This document shows positions 35,701 to 46,930 of a stretch of DNA of 64,000 nt, piece after piece. The position numbers and the translations under genes were made by a program. The first letter of the stretch is position 1. Each line of letters opens with the position of its first letter. Below the pieces are notes generated by a model that was not told the origin of the DNA, ran no database searches, and saw only the letters and a program-made list of their open reading frames with translations. The stretch spans positions 186,001 to 250,000 of the forward strand of contig NC_052409.1 in assembly GCF_009389715.1 (NCBI RefSeq), given 5' to 3'. The DNA comes from Phoenix dactylifera (taxonomy: Eukaryota > Streptophyta > Magnoliopsida > Arecales > Arecaceae).

Positions 35701-37130
35701 AATGCTTGAGCTATTAGCATTGTAATAGATTATGCTGACAAGGCACTCCAAATAACGGACATATTGCGGCAGAAGAACATTAAAGAGGCGGGGGGAGAGA
35801 GAGAGAGAGAGAGAAGAAAAAAAAGAAGAGTAAAGGTCCCTGAACATCAGATCCGTGCAATAAAGGCAGCACGAGCATTGTGCTGCATTTAGACAAATGT
35901 TAATTAACCTGATAGCCGTCTCAAGGATAAAATACCAGTTGAATTAGGAAGAGTGGCACTGCGCAATTGCAATGTGAAGTGGCTTCAAAAAGCAATGATT
36001 CCAAGAAACTGAGATGTAGTCTTTGCGTTTACAAAATACAGATGATGATAAGATGGACATAGGCAAAGAGACTTCACCGGCTTTCAGCTTCTAAAGCAGG
36101 ACAATGTATAAGAAGAATCGGTAGAGCGATATGATTTTGCAAATAACGACAACCTGATAGAAACTATAAGTGCTATCATCAACAAATATTATGAAAGAAG
36201 AAATAAAACATGGCAACAGCAGGTAAATGCAACGGACATTCATTTTCAGAATTTGGGCACAGTAAGGCAAGAGAACCGCATACCATGTTTGTTCTACAGC
36301 TTGCAGCTAGAGAAATACAGGCACCTCAAATAATAAGATAATTTGCACAGGGTGGAAAAAGTGATGGTAGAATGAATCATGAACAGTCGACCTCGAGCCC
36401 ATTTCTCATCAGATGGAGTTGTTGCAAGAAAACAATCAGAAGTCAACCCACTTAGCGTAATCATGTAGGACAACTGCATCAGAAGATTGATGTCAAACAG
36501 AATATATCACTTCTTTCATTGCTACTGAGCATCTTTTCAGTCATCGGCTGCTCTGCAAAATGTATACTTACCAGCTATACTCTTTTTCATGTCCAGACTT
36601 AGCATGAGGCAACATAATTTATCTCATTTTATGTTCAACTATTTTGTCCTGACAATCTTGAGTCACATTGTCTGGCAGATTCTTTAGGTAGATTGCATTT
36701 ACTATAGAAAAAAATCTGCAGAAATACAATTAAATAAATTTCTCAGGCACAACTTTAAAAAAAAGGAAATGGATAAATTTTTTATTCGGCTAAGAAGGTA
36801 ATAAGAAAAACAAACATGAGAAGTAAATAAGACATCACAATTCTTATGACCGGCCAGCTCACAATAAAGAAAGAAAATGTTAAAATTTATTTTTAGCACC
36901 GAGCAGGAACATATTCCCACTAATCGGGAATCCTTGCTGCATCTAATTCATAATATAAGCCTGCAAAAAGCTTGAGCCAAGGAGCATGCTACCAGAAATT
37001 TTGCTATAAAAGCCATGCTCCTTGCCCAGTCAACCGGTAATGCAATAACTTGCTCAAGATGTGTGCCCTCTGTCCGCGGTTTCTCTTTCCAACGGTATAC
37101 ATCTTCCTTAGTTCAGAACAACTGCTGGCT
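29720..37130. other. Large intergenic region
   Basis: I found no supported gene in this 7.4-kb stretch. It holds GA microsatellites (around 31106-31144 and 35795-35812), a CGT-type trinucleotide run (about 33683-33708) and a TTTTC run (about 34530-34560). The segment near 31390-31700 on the plus strand has a TATAAGAGAG word followed by a C-rich leader-like tract, reminiscent of an LTR promoter, but I could not find paired repeats. The part just below 37131 would contain the 3' UTR of the orphan exons described next. Confidence 0.35.
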
Positions 37131-37381
37131 TCAGGCAGTCGCTTTTTCTGGTTGAACCACCACCGTGTCACCTAGATCACAAAAAATGACTTCAGTGTAA
37201 GATTTTCATGACTTCGTGATGTTATTAGGCTCAGATGTATACAAGAGTGTCTATGAGATTTTCCAGGAAAAATCCACCTTACCCATTGAATTTCTAGCCT
37301 GTGAATCTGGAGAGTCCCTGAGGCCTAAGTAGCGGAAAATACCATCTTTATAGTCATAAGACCAGTATGGCACGACAGGTT
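37131..37381 (-). CDS. Orphan coding 3' end: two spliced exons of an unidentified protein
   Basis: I do not recognise the protein. On the minus strand, exon 37283-37381 is preceded by a good acceptor (TTTTGTTCAG) and ends at a good donor (ATGG|GTAAGG). Exon 37131-37171 follows acceptor GATCTAG and ends in TGA. The phases fit exactly (a codon split G|GT). Joined, they encode about 46 residues: PVVPYWSYDYKDGIFRYLG, then LRDSPDSQARNSM and a tail GDTVVVQPEKATA. The composition (aromatic, non-repetitive) looks like real protein rather than a chance frame. No matching upstream exon was found between here and the PPR gene at 42.5 kb. Either the 5' exons lie beyond a long intron, or this is the relic of a dead gene. 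Confidence 0.4.
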
Positions 37382-40300
37382 CTGAACAAAATAATGTATG
37401 ACAAATGCCTCCATGCCATCCATGCATTTCGCAACATGACCACGTTGAGTGAGACTTAAGCTGTCTCTTCAGCTGCCCTTTGGTTCATCATATCAAAAGT
37501 TTGCCAACAAAATTGAATGACTAATCCAGACTTCAGGCAAACTTCAGATTTGTGAACTGAACTATGGAAATGTTATAATAAAAAAATACATTAGGTTAGT
37601 TCGATTAATCAAGACCCAAATATAGGGATAAGAACGTATGCTGAAACATGATGAAGTGAAATCCAGCAGAAAATATGGAACACTGGAATCAGTTTGTGTG
37701 GTGTTAATGCAAAAGCTTAACAGATTGTGCACTACTGCCATCAAGGTGACTTACACGATTGAATATATAACAGAATAGCCCAAGAAAGAAAATAGAGATG
37801 CAGTTATCATTTGATCATTTAATTCCACGGTATGAAAAACTGTAACTAGCAAAGTTACATATTTAACTGCATGTTAGTGCATACAAATAACAAGGTTTAT
37901 TTCTATAATATTGGGGTCCGCTACATGGATCTTACTTTGTCATTGATCAGGTCTACCAAAATGAAAAGTTTCTTCAGATTATTCCACACTATCTTAATTC
38001 AAATTCTCAATTTCTCCACCCTTTCTCTAAAACTAGGCCGCCTCCAAACCAAACGAGGCCATTTTTAGCTTACACGCATATGTCCATACCATCTCAAGCA
38101 AATTTTTCCCTCATGTTTTCTATAGATTCATTCCTAATCTTTGCTGCAAACTACTAACAAACACCACTCTCTTAGTTCTACCACACTTCAATCTGAACAT
38201 CCTCATCTCCACAATGCACACCTTATGCTTGTGAGCCCTTCTTGTACAATACATTTAATTTTACGATGAAAGAAGTCATTTGCTATTCAAATATTCCATT
38301 GGGCATGACAAAATTTGTTCATTGCATAACACCACAGAGGCGCATCTCCACTTCATCCACAATGCTCTAAACTCAATGGAGACATTTTGTCGACAATTCA
38401 ACTTTTGTTAGAACAATCAGAAAGAAGCAAAACTAACTTCAATAGCATTCCATAAAAAATCCATAGTGCTATCCAAGATCCAGCTAAAGTTGCAACAAAT
38501 GCAATCCATCAGATCTACTCTCTAAATAGCATTCTGTACTTCCAATTGAATGTACTCCTTCCCCCATCTCATTAAGCAAAACCAATCATTTGCAATTTGC
38601 ATCCAGGGGCCTCCTCTGCAATGTTAGAAGGTATGTGAATAGACAACAATGCTAAGGTTCGGGCTTAGGGTTTAGGGTTAAAGGTTGGGGCTTACAGCCC
38701 ACCCTTGATGAAGGCCTACTTTGACTAGCATCCATCATTGCTTTTGCATGCACACCCTTGACACTATTAATGAACTCATTCAATATGCCTATTTTCACAT
38801 CACCCACCTAATAATTTCTCATTGTAATAATGTATCATCAACCCCAAAGCAAGTTGGTGTTTTTTTCTCTTGTTCAAAATTTTTCATCACTAAATGTAGA
38901 TAATTGCCCTTCCTAGAGTAAAGCTTAATCCATTTTCCAAATCCTTTTTGCCATACTTCTGATTCTTACTACCCTCTCCCATAATTTCAGAGTGTGATTC
39001 TCAAGCTTGATGTGCCATCTCCTTCACCCTTATAGATTGTTTCAGCTATGTTCTTGTCATCATCAAGCATTCATTTAGTCTTCATGATCTCATGTAATAG
39101 ATTTCAAAAATGATAATAAAATTCATCTATCATTCTACCCATATCAATGCAAGGATTGTTGTACCGAACCGAACCACCCAGTTCAGTTATACCATATCGT
39201 ACCGACTACGAACCAGGATGGTTCATGATCTTGGCACGAAATCTAAGCATCCCCTCTCTCCCTCTCTTTCTTACCCCCTGCTAAGGTTAGGGATTCCCTC
39301 AACCCTCCCCCTACCTTCCTCCCTCCCTCTCCCTTATAAAATTCATCATTCAGTTGATCTTTGGTACTAGTCTGGCGAACCTTGACTACCCAAAACCACT
39401 CGGTTTCAAGTGGTTTAGCCTAGTTAGGACCTGGTATGAGCCCGATTAGATCCTCCCCCCTCTGGAAAAAAATATTTGGGTAGAAAAGGTCACCATGCCC
39501 TTCTCTCCCCTTTCATCCATAACCAATATAAGGGAGGAGAAAGAGAAGAGGAGAGGAGAACGAGGGAGAGAGTGGAAGGGTGAGCAAAGAGGGCAGATCT
39601 AATGTTCTAGCAAGGTATTTTCCCAAATTTCGTCTTCCATTTTCTTTTTTCTTTATTCCATTCTATAAATGGGCAAAAATTGAAAAAATACAGAGAAATC
39701 ACACAATTTTGTATTTCACTACGATTTCATGATATATCATAGATCTTACTTGAATCTACATAATAGTATAATTTTTTTAATTTTTAATATTTATTTTATA
39801 TTTTATTAAAAAGTTATTTTTGGACAAAAATTAATAGAATAAGTAAAGAAGATGCTAGGATCCGAAGATTAATCTCATGTTCAAAGTCTAGCATGCTCTG
39901 TTGTCTTTTTTTTGTAGAAATTTGATTAATTTTTGATGTATTAGCAGCTTCTTGAATAAATTCCAACTTTAAAATATTTCCTAAATTCATTAGACTGCTA
40001 GTGCTCAATATGGGCTCAAAAATTAACCGCGACGATGAATAAAGCCCAACTTTAAAGTATTTCCTAAATTCATGTGATTACTATTGCTTAATATGGGCCA
40101 AAAAAATATATGTAGTAATCCTATCCGAATATATTAGCCAAAACCAAGGTCCGCCGTACTGGTACCGGTCAGCATACCGATGGCGGGCGGTATCGGTACG
40201 GTACCGGTCCCATACCGGCTTGTATCAGTCCCGTTGAATGGCCAAATTTTGGGATTTCACATACCGGTCCCGTATCAGCCTGTACCAGTTTCGTACCAGT

Positions 40301-42541
40301 TCTCGAACGATAAGCTTCCAGTACCGGATTCCATGCTGATCTGGTACCGGTTCAGGACGGTACCGATACGTACCGGCCGATACGGCAGACCTTGGCTAAA
40401 ACTAAATTAAATTTTGAGATTTTACTTATATTAATCATATTTTTAATGAAAATTAGTAAAATGTATTATTAATTCAAAAATTCATGAAATTTCAAGAACA
40501 TATAAAAATGTTTTAGATATGTTTTTTAGAGCAAACATCATATTTTTCTGATATTTGTGCAATTTATATATTTTTAAATTTAATATAAAAATATTAATGC
40601 AATAAAAATTTGTGAAAATTTAGAATCATATAAATATAGTTTAGAAGTAATTTTTAGGCAACTAGCACTTCTCTCGAACGAAGAAAAGGATCCACTTTTT
40701 TTTAATTTTTTGAGTAATTTTAAATTAAAAATTGAATAACCTATGAAAACGCATGGATAATGGCAGATGCATTGGTATAACTGATGCAACCTTTTTTGGG
40801 GTTTTGACGATGAGTAGTTTTAAACAAAATCAGAATTAGGTGCTCAGCAATGGAACCAAAAGGTAAAAAGAATAAAGAATAAAATAGCATATGGCAGCAC
40901 AATGAGATAGTAAGTGGCCATCACTATTGGAGGTGGTTTCACTATGACGGGCAGCCCCACACTTAAGGAAATGTGTATGTATGTCGCATTTGTAATTTTT
41001 TAATATAAGTATTCTGCATTCAAATATTATACTTAGTTAACATGTATTATATAGTCATGACATTCTTTTAAGTATGTAACAACAAAAAAATTAAAGTATA
41101 TTACATTTAAACATTCAAAAATGAACTCATAAAATCTTATTTTTCACTCAAACTAAATAAAGGAAGCTTGAAAACTTTGAAAACAAAAAACAAAAATATA
41201 TTTTTTTGGTATAATGGTAGAGTTTGGTGCCGTACCGGTCACATATTGTGCCGTAGTCCGGAACCAATGCTGCGAATTTTGCTTCAATGGGAATCCAAAG
41301 GTCTTAAAATGCCATCCTTAAGTACCAAAAACATACAAGGCCTTATGTTCCATCTCCCAGTATCCAATGGCCTTATGTTGTAATATTTAAGGCCTCAATC
41401 ATCTCTCTTTAACTCTAAAAGTGAGCAACACTTACCTATGTTTGTAGCATTCTCCTTATTCAACAACTTTTATAAGTACACTCTTTATTTTCCCATCAAC
41501 TTGATATTTATCAAAAAAAATTTGTCACATTTGCCATACTCCATATTCCTAACACCCTGAAATCAATTCCCTGTTGTTTGATTGTTTACAGAGATCTTTC
41601 TCATTCTCTTTCAAGCTTAACTGAATAACAAAATAACCAATTCCCAATTTTTCAGTGTAAAAACTCTAGACTCCATTTTCAGACTTCTGCACTTCTCCAA
41701 ATCCTTTTAAATTCAAGATTTCTTCTTTTCCTCCTTTTCTTGAAATGCTGCTTTGTGAGGAGAACCTTCACCATGTGAAATTCTGAGCAAGTCTCTGACA
41801 TTTTTACTCATTAGTTATGAACCTTAATTATGAAAAGGGATGTCATGGGTAATGCAGGTTCAAGTTAAAAATAGTTCGGCAGCATACAACGACAAGGGGC
41901 ATAAGGTCAACGCTTTTGGGAGTTAAGTTTAGAGGCTTGATATGTTTGCACTCCACAATGGGAAAAAAAATGAGGTTTCATAATTTAAAAGACATTCTCA
42001 TTTAGGTGGCCTGCACATATATGAATGGAAGAACAGGAAACTGTTGATCAATCGTTTAGCATCAAGTCAACAAAAAATCATTTCATCTCAAATGTCAAAA
42101 GTATCCAACTACAGGGATTTAGTCATATCTCGGTCAGTCTTGGTGCATGGTCATTAGGATTGGTCTGATTAACTTATGAGTGCTTAGAGGCTAACTGCTG
42201 CTTAGGATTTTACTTTCAAAAATTCATGTCTGAGACTTGGTATTTAGCTATCTTTATTAGAGTTCTATAATAACATGACACTTGATGAGAAATTTCAAGA
42301 CATGTTCATCTGTAACACCAGACACTACAAGATGCAGCATGTGAATGATGCAACCGACAAAAACAAAAATGCTGCACGAAACTTACTGTTATTAAAAGAA
42401 AAATTGCACTGAGGCATCCATTGAAGCTCTATATCTATTGTAAGTGCTGAAAATACTAAATGTTGTAACAAAGAAGAGTACCTTTCATAAGCAATTATGT
42501 CCCACGAAGTAGATCTAAAGAATGCAATGCCTAAAGCTGAT
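37382..42541. other. Intergenic (or long intron) region with transposon debris
   Basis: No gene is supported. AT-rich sequence dominates. Fragments rich in TACCGG/CCGGTA-like words at about 39157-39240 and 41225-41275 resemble decayed relatives of the MITE at 40.1 kb. The part next to 42541 holds the 3' UTR of the minus-strand PPR gene. Confidence 0.35.
40145..40394. mobile_element. hAT-type MITE, 250 bp, with TACCGG-rich interior
   Basis: Inverted ends CAAGGTCCGCCGTAC (left) and, in reverse complement of the right end, CAAGGTCTGCCGTA. The 8-bp flanks GCCAAAAC (40137-40144) and GCTAAAAC (40395-40402) match at 7 of 8 positions, the hAT target-duplication length. The interior is a dense set of GGTACCGG, CCGGTACC and related palindromic words, so both strands can form many short hairpins. 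There is no coding capacity; a short open frame across it is a product of the repeats. Confidence 0.75.
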
Positions 42542-44293
42542 CTATCTTGTTCCAAGTATCTTGTCCAAAACATGGCAGAGTATATACATATCTCGACTTT
42601 GACAATAACCCTCCCTGCAAAATGCGTTGATCAACCCACGGGCTACACAAAAATCTATGATATAACCCTGTATCAAGATCCATTCCAACAGGTTTATCAT
42701 TTCCGTGAGTCTTCCACCCCTGACCAACCAATAAGTTAAAGATGCAACCAGATTTGCCGAGAATCCATCTTCAAGGGATCTGTAAAAACAGCCGATAGCC
42801 TCCAAAAATTTTCCTTCTCTACAAAGGCATTTAATCATGACACCATAGGTGATCTGATTAGGAACAACATTCTCCTCGACCATCTCATAAAAGAGGGCAC
42901 GTGCCTCATCCACCTTTCCCGCCACATAGAAGTAATGAATTAGAGTGGTATATGTCACAATATTAGCAACAAACCCTGTGCTATCGAAGGTGCGCTTTGC
43001 CCAGTCAAGCCTTCCAGCTTTACAAAGGCTGTGTATCACAATGCTAAATGTCCGGCTATCTGCAGCAATTCCCTTCTTTATCATGTCCGTGAAGAGCTTT
43101 AGAACAGCCGAGCATTCCCCGGCATCACGAAGCCTGCTCATCATGGTGTTGTAGTTAACGACATCAGCATCCCACCCCAGTTCTGCGCTCCTCTCCAGCA
43201 GGAACTTAGCCTCCGAAGCCTTGGAACCACGGCAAAGGCAATCTAGAAGAATATTCACGGTCACAGCATTGGGACGCAATCCATTCTCGAGCATCACCTG
43301 CAACTGCTCCCACGCCTTGTCATCTCTTCCGGACTCGCAGAGGCCATCCATGTAGATGGAATACGTAACCACATCAGGTTTCCAACCTTTGGCATCGCTA
43401 TGTTCCAAAAGCTTCTCGACCTCCTCAAATGCTCTGATCTTGCAGAGGGCCTGGATGAGTACATTATAGGTCACGGTGTTCGGCGGGCAGCCAATCGCGT
43501 GCATCGCATCTACCAGCCTCCTGGCATCCTCGATGCTTCCCCTGGAGCAATAAGCTTGGACGATAGGCGTGTAAGTATGGACGTTGGGTCGGCATTCTTC
43601 CTCCAGCATCTGATCCAAAACGCCCAACGCCTCCTCGACCCTGCCAGCCCAGCAGAGACCGGCAATCAACGTGGAGTAGGTGATCACGTCAGGGGCGCAC
43701 CCACACTTCACCATCCATCGAATGACCTCATACGCTCGATCGAACCGTTTCAGATGGCAAGAATACAACTTTACCAGGACAGTGTAGGCGGCGGCGTCCG
43801 GGATCACCCCGGCCGAAACCATCTCCTCGAAAACGGCCACGGCCTCCTCCGGGCGGTTTGCCGTCGCCAAGCTATCGACCACCGTGGTGTAGCACACGAC
43901 GTCCGGACGGCAGTGGAAGTCCTCCTTCATCTCGCGGAAGAGCCGGAGGACTTCCTCGACCTCGCCGGCATCACTGAAGGCCTTCATCAGGCTATTATAG
44001 TCGAAGGGGTGGGGCCAACGAGGCCGGGCGCCGACCTCCGGGGCGCAAGAAGAAGAAGAAGAAGAAGAAGAAGGGTCCTTCTTGGAGAAGTGCTTCGCGA
44101 CCTCGGAGAATTTGATGACGAGATCATTCCGGGAGGCCGAAGTCTCCCTCTGGCGCCACCCGGAGGCGTGCGATGCCATGAGGCGGCGATAGAGGCAGCT
44201 GCTAGAGCTTATGCGACGGCCAGAATCGATCGAGAAAGCTAGGGTTTTGCGGGTGATAGAAGGCGGGCAAGGAGGAACCCAGGGCCAGGGCAT
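42542..44293 (-). CDS. P-class pentatricopeptide repeat (PPR) protein, 583 aa, intronless
   Basis: PPR proteins bind organelle RNA in a sequence-specific way and act in stability, splicing or translation. A single open frame carries about 12-13 tandem 35-residue motifs from about residue 97 to 540, shown by regularly spaced words such as CRPDVVCYTTVVDSL, APDVITYSTLIAGLC, RPNVHTYTPIVQAYC, PPNTVTYNVLIQALC and KPDVVTYSIYMDGLC. There is no E or DYW extension, so it is P-class. The N-terminus (WPWVPP...RKTLAFSIDSGRR) is basic and Ser-rich and could be a mitochondrial or plastid presequence; a run of eight Ser at about 75-82 comes from a trinucleotide repeat near 44050. The start chosen is the first in-frame ATG, in weak context (C at -3). 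An overlapping frame from 44393 offers a different transit-peptide-like N-terminus. I cannot name an ortholog. Confidence 0.88.
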   Translation of the reverse strand: MPWPWVPPCPPSITRKTLAFSIDSGRRISSSSCLYRRLMASHASGWRQRETSASRNDLVIKFSEVAKHFSKKDPSSSSSSSSCAPEVGARPRWPHPFDYNSLMKAFSDAGEVEEVLRLFREMKEDFHCRPDVVCYTTVVDSLATANRPEEAVAVFEEMVSAGVIPDAAAYTVLVKLYSCHLKRFDRAYEVIRWMVKCGCAPDVITYSTLIAGLCWAGRVEEALGVLDQMLEEECRPNVHTYTPIVQAYCSRGSIEDARRLVDAMHAIGCPPNTVTYNVLIQALCKIRAFEEVEKLLEHSDAKGWKPDVVTYSIYMDGLCESGRDDKAWEQLQVMLENGLRPNAVTVNILLDCLCRGSKASEAKFLLERSAELGWDADVVNYNTMMSRLRDAGECSAVLKLFTDMIKKGIAADSRTFSIVIHSLCKAGRLDWAKRTFDSTGFVANIVTYTTLIHYFYVAGKVDEARALFYEMVEENVVPNQITYGVMIKCLCREGKFLEAIGCFYRSLEDGFSANLVASLTYWLVRGGRLTEMINLLEWILIQGYIIDFCVARGLINAFCREGYCQSRDMYILCHVLDKILGTR

Positions 44294-44393
44294 GCGCGCG
44301 AGGGGGAGGAGAGGGAGGAATGGGGGAGATCAGAGGAGGGACCTCCGAGAAGGCGGGGTAGAGAGCTAGGGCGGCGACGGAAGAGGAGGCCAT
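44202..44393 (-). other. Overlapping upstream frame with transit-peptide-like sequence (uORF or alternative N-terminus)
   Basis: A 63-codon frame starts at the ATG at 44393, 100 bp upstream of the PPR start and in another frame, and overlaps the PPR coding region until its stop at 44202. It begins MASSSVAALALYPAF and is rich in Ser, Ala and Pro, looking much like a plastid transit peptide. It may be a regulatory upstream ORF, a real N-terminus joined to the PPR by a small splice, or evidence of a one-base sequence error or frameshift. Confidence 0.35.
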
Positions 44394-44399
44394 GGAACG

Positions 44400-46159
44400 G
44401 CCTCGTTAGGAGCGGTTCCGGCGGCACCACGGAGAAAAGAAGGAACTCGCTTTTTCACGGTGGAAGAGAAAGCCACATCCACGAGTCCAGGACCAGACCG
44501 CGACGACCTCTCCTTGCCGCTGTCGGATTCGCCTAGTCTTAGACTAACGGATGCCTGTTGCTCGACCCACTGCGATCCGATCCAGCAGCCTAGCAGATAA
44601 AGTTGTTGCTCTCGAGTCTGTCGAGAGACGAGAGTTGTGCTTTAACATTGACGCTACACGATGCGATGCAGCCGAAATGCTCCAAATTACGGCCCTGCTT
44701 AGCAAACCAAACACTTATCAATATTTTTATCCTGACCAAGCCATCAAAAATACTTCAATGCCAAAGATGTGTTTGGCTTGTGATGTGGCCTGGATTCATC
44801 AGCTTGTGACCGGCTAGATCAGCCAACCAGACTGGCTGACTAATAATGACGACCAAGCCAACCATCCAGCAGCAATGGGCTATGCATCCCTAATTCAAGG
44901 TACAGTAAAAGCGATTAAAGCCGGCAATTACCGCCCCATATATTCGCGAGGGATGGGCAATTACAGCTTGTCCTACGCGTTGAATAATTACCACCGATTA
45001 TAAGCGGTTATGGCATGTCCGACAATCATAGCATTTTTTTTATCTTATTCCACTCTACATCTCTCTGAGATCTCCATTGATCTCCAAAACTTAGTTTGAC
45101 TTAGGCATCGGAGAGTCTACCATCCTTTCGGTGTCTTCGGTGTCTTCTCTCATGTTTGTATATCAAATCTTCGCCTCCAAGCGTACCGGTCCATGCAGGC
45201 CGCTCCAAAACAAAAACCAATAATTCGCTGTTCGGCAATACATCCAAAAGATGTATTTGGCTTGCATCCAGTATTGTTGCTGAGAAGATGATCCACCAAA
45301 ATATCAGATTAATAGATAGTGGCAATGAATGTATACAAGTCAGTAATAAATTTACACCCAGGGGCCGATATAGCATCACTCCAACTTTTGGATCTACCTC
45401 AACAAAAATGAAATGCAAAAGAAATGGAGATAGAGGGAAACCCTTGACAGGCCAATTTTGCAGCATTAGTTCACATTTGGCTCACCAAGTCCAGCACGGC
45501 TGCTCTGATCCTCCCCACATCAATCCATTACCTTGCCTGGCAGCAGAAAACCACTTGCAGTAGCAGGGATGAAACGCCCATTAGAATAATTTTTGCGGGC
45601 GTTTCCATCTCCACAACTAGACATTGCATCGAATGCAAGATCATTCAGAGAACCCAAATTTGATAATGACCGAATTGGTTTTGTCCGCAACATGATGTGA
45701 GGTTTCTCACAAGTGGAAAGAAAGCACAGAAATTAGAACGTCATTCTTTCTTTCTTTCCTTTGCACTGGAAAGAATGCTGACGGCAGTGCATATCTGCGG
45801 CATCGAGAGTTCCTCTCTTGCTATATCTCCCTTCCGAAAATGTCAGAGATCAGCTTTATTGCTGCATGGCAGTCAGCGCAGATGTGAAGAAGATTCTTGA
45901 AGATGCGAAGAGGCATACCAGGCCCTGTGCTAATCGGACAGAGGCTATTCTTTCTCTCCTCGCTCATCACAATTTTCCCAAGTAATTATCCGCGACACCG
46001 GGGATCCGAAAGGCCGCATCTGGGGAGAACCACTTCATCCAAGGCATACACCTTTCATGCTTGAGGGTGTGATTTGTCCCCAGCATTGAACTGGTGCGCT
46101 CGTCCATTGATTTCAACCAAAACCAAAGCAGTGGATGGCCTTCACCAAATAGACCTGCT
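44400..46159. other. Spacer between divergent PPR genes
   Basis: Holds the presumed promoter of the minus-strand PPR gene just above 44400. No domain is recognisable in the short frames. Around 45970-46150 the minus strand may contain further, frame-broken sequence downstream of the PPR fragment described next, but I cannot support a reading. Confidence 0.35.
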
Positions 46160-46429
46160 TTATGTACAAAAAAAGAAGAAGAAGAGGAGACCTGCTTTGG
46201 TGAAATGGGCATGGATCCAACGGCTAGCAGCCGGATCTCCGGCCTGAGAGCATGCCGCGAGCAGAGAACGCAAGCTAACGTGGCTAAGATTTCTTACTGA
46301 AGTGTCAGGGAAGAGCATCTGGTAAAGAGGAGAAACCGCTCTTCTGGGAAGCCCTGCTTCGATACAGGCAGCGACCATGCATGGCCGTCTACGAGACGTT
46401 GTCCTTCTGAGGCATTCGGTCGAACACAT
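46160..46429 (-). pseudogene. Fragment of a PLS-type PPR gene
   Basis: On the minus strand a short frame reads ACIEAGLPRRAVSPLYQML, then LRSLLAACSQAGDPAASRW and IHAHFTKAGL. The pattern (a motif ending in the QMLF...-type segment, then SLLAACSQAGD...IHAHFTKAGL) is that of PLS-subclass PPR proteins, unlike the P-class genes on either side. It is preceded by poor sequence and runs into a Phe run made by a GAA/TTC repeat near 46170, then a stop. A complete gene of this class would normally exceed 1.2 kb, so this is a truncated relic. Confidence 0.55.
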
Positions 46430-46434
46430 CGATG

Positions 46435-46488
46435 ATTGAGGCTTTCCTTTTTTTTTTTTTTTTTTTGGTGAAAATTGAGGCTTTCCTT
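46435..46488 (-). mobile_element. Ultra-short retroposition scar with 15-bp target-site duplication
   Basis: Two exact copies of ATTGAGGCTTTCCTT (46435-46449 and 46474-46488) flank a 24-bp insert made of T residues followed by GGTGAAA. On the minus strand the insert reads TTTCACC plus a poly(A) tail. This is the structure expected from target-primed reverse transcription with extreme 5' truncation. Confidence 0.65.
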
Positions 46489-46930
46489 CGCATCGATGTT
46501 TGCCTTCGAAGAATCCGGACTTCCTCTGTTCGTTAGGGATAAGTTTTTGAGTAGTTGAGATGCTCTCTACCTCAGTATAGGATTGTAGTGTAGAGATCCA
46601 GCCGCCTCCTAATCATGGCCATCCATGTGATGACGTGACTTGTCATGATTGGATCGATTCCTTGAGACCGAACCTCCCTCCCTAATTCAACCCTGACATG
46701 GAAAGGGTCTCGGCTCTTCGGGTTTTTCTTGTCTGTCTGTGCGTGTGATCTTGGCCTAACTCGACCATCTCGCGATCACAGAACGGGATTGGGTTAAACC
46801 AGCTCCAAAACTCCTCCCCCGGGTCCCGGTCCAGGTCCAGGTCCAATTGCCGATTGCGGCGAGGTTAAAAGCAGAATGCCGCCTCCCTCCCTTCCTCCCC
46901 AAACCCTCGCAGACCAGCCAACCAGCAGAA

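Noticed and set aside
43400-44242. A 280-codon open frame on the plus strand antisense to the PPR gene
   Set aside because: It lies wholly within the PPR coding region, is rich in Arg/Asp/His as expected of a GC-biased shadow, and shows no domain.
46847-46930. Upstream extension of the At2g37230-like PPR frame
   Set aside because: The extension begins at a TTG, not an ATG. The ATG at 46931 gives a normal organelle presequence and the expected family length.
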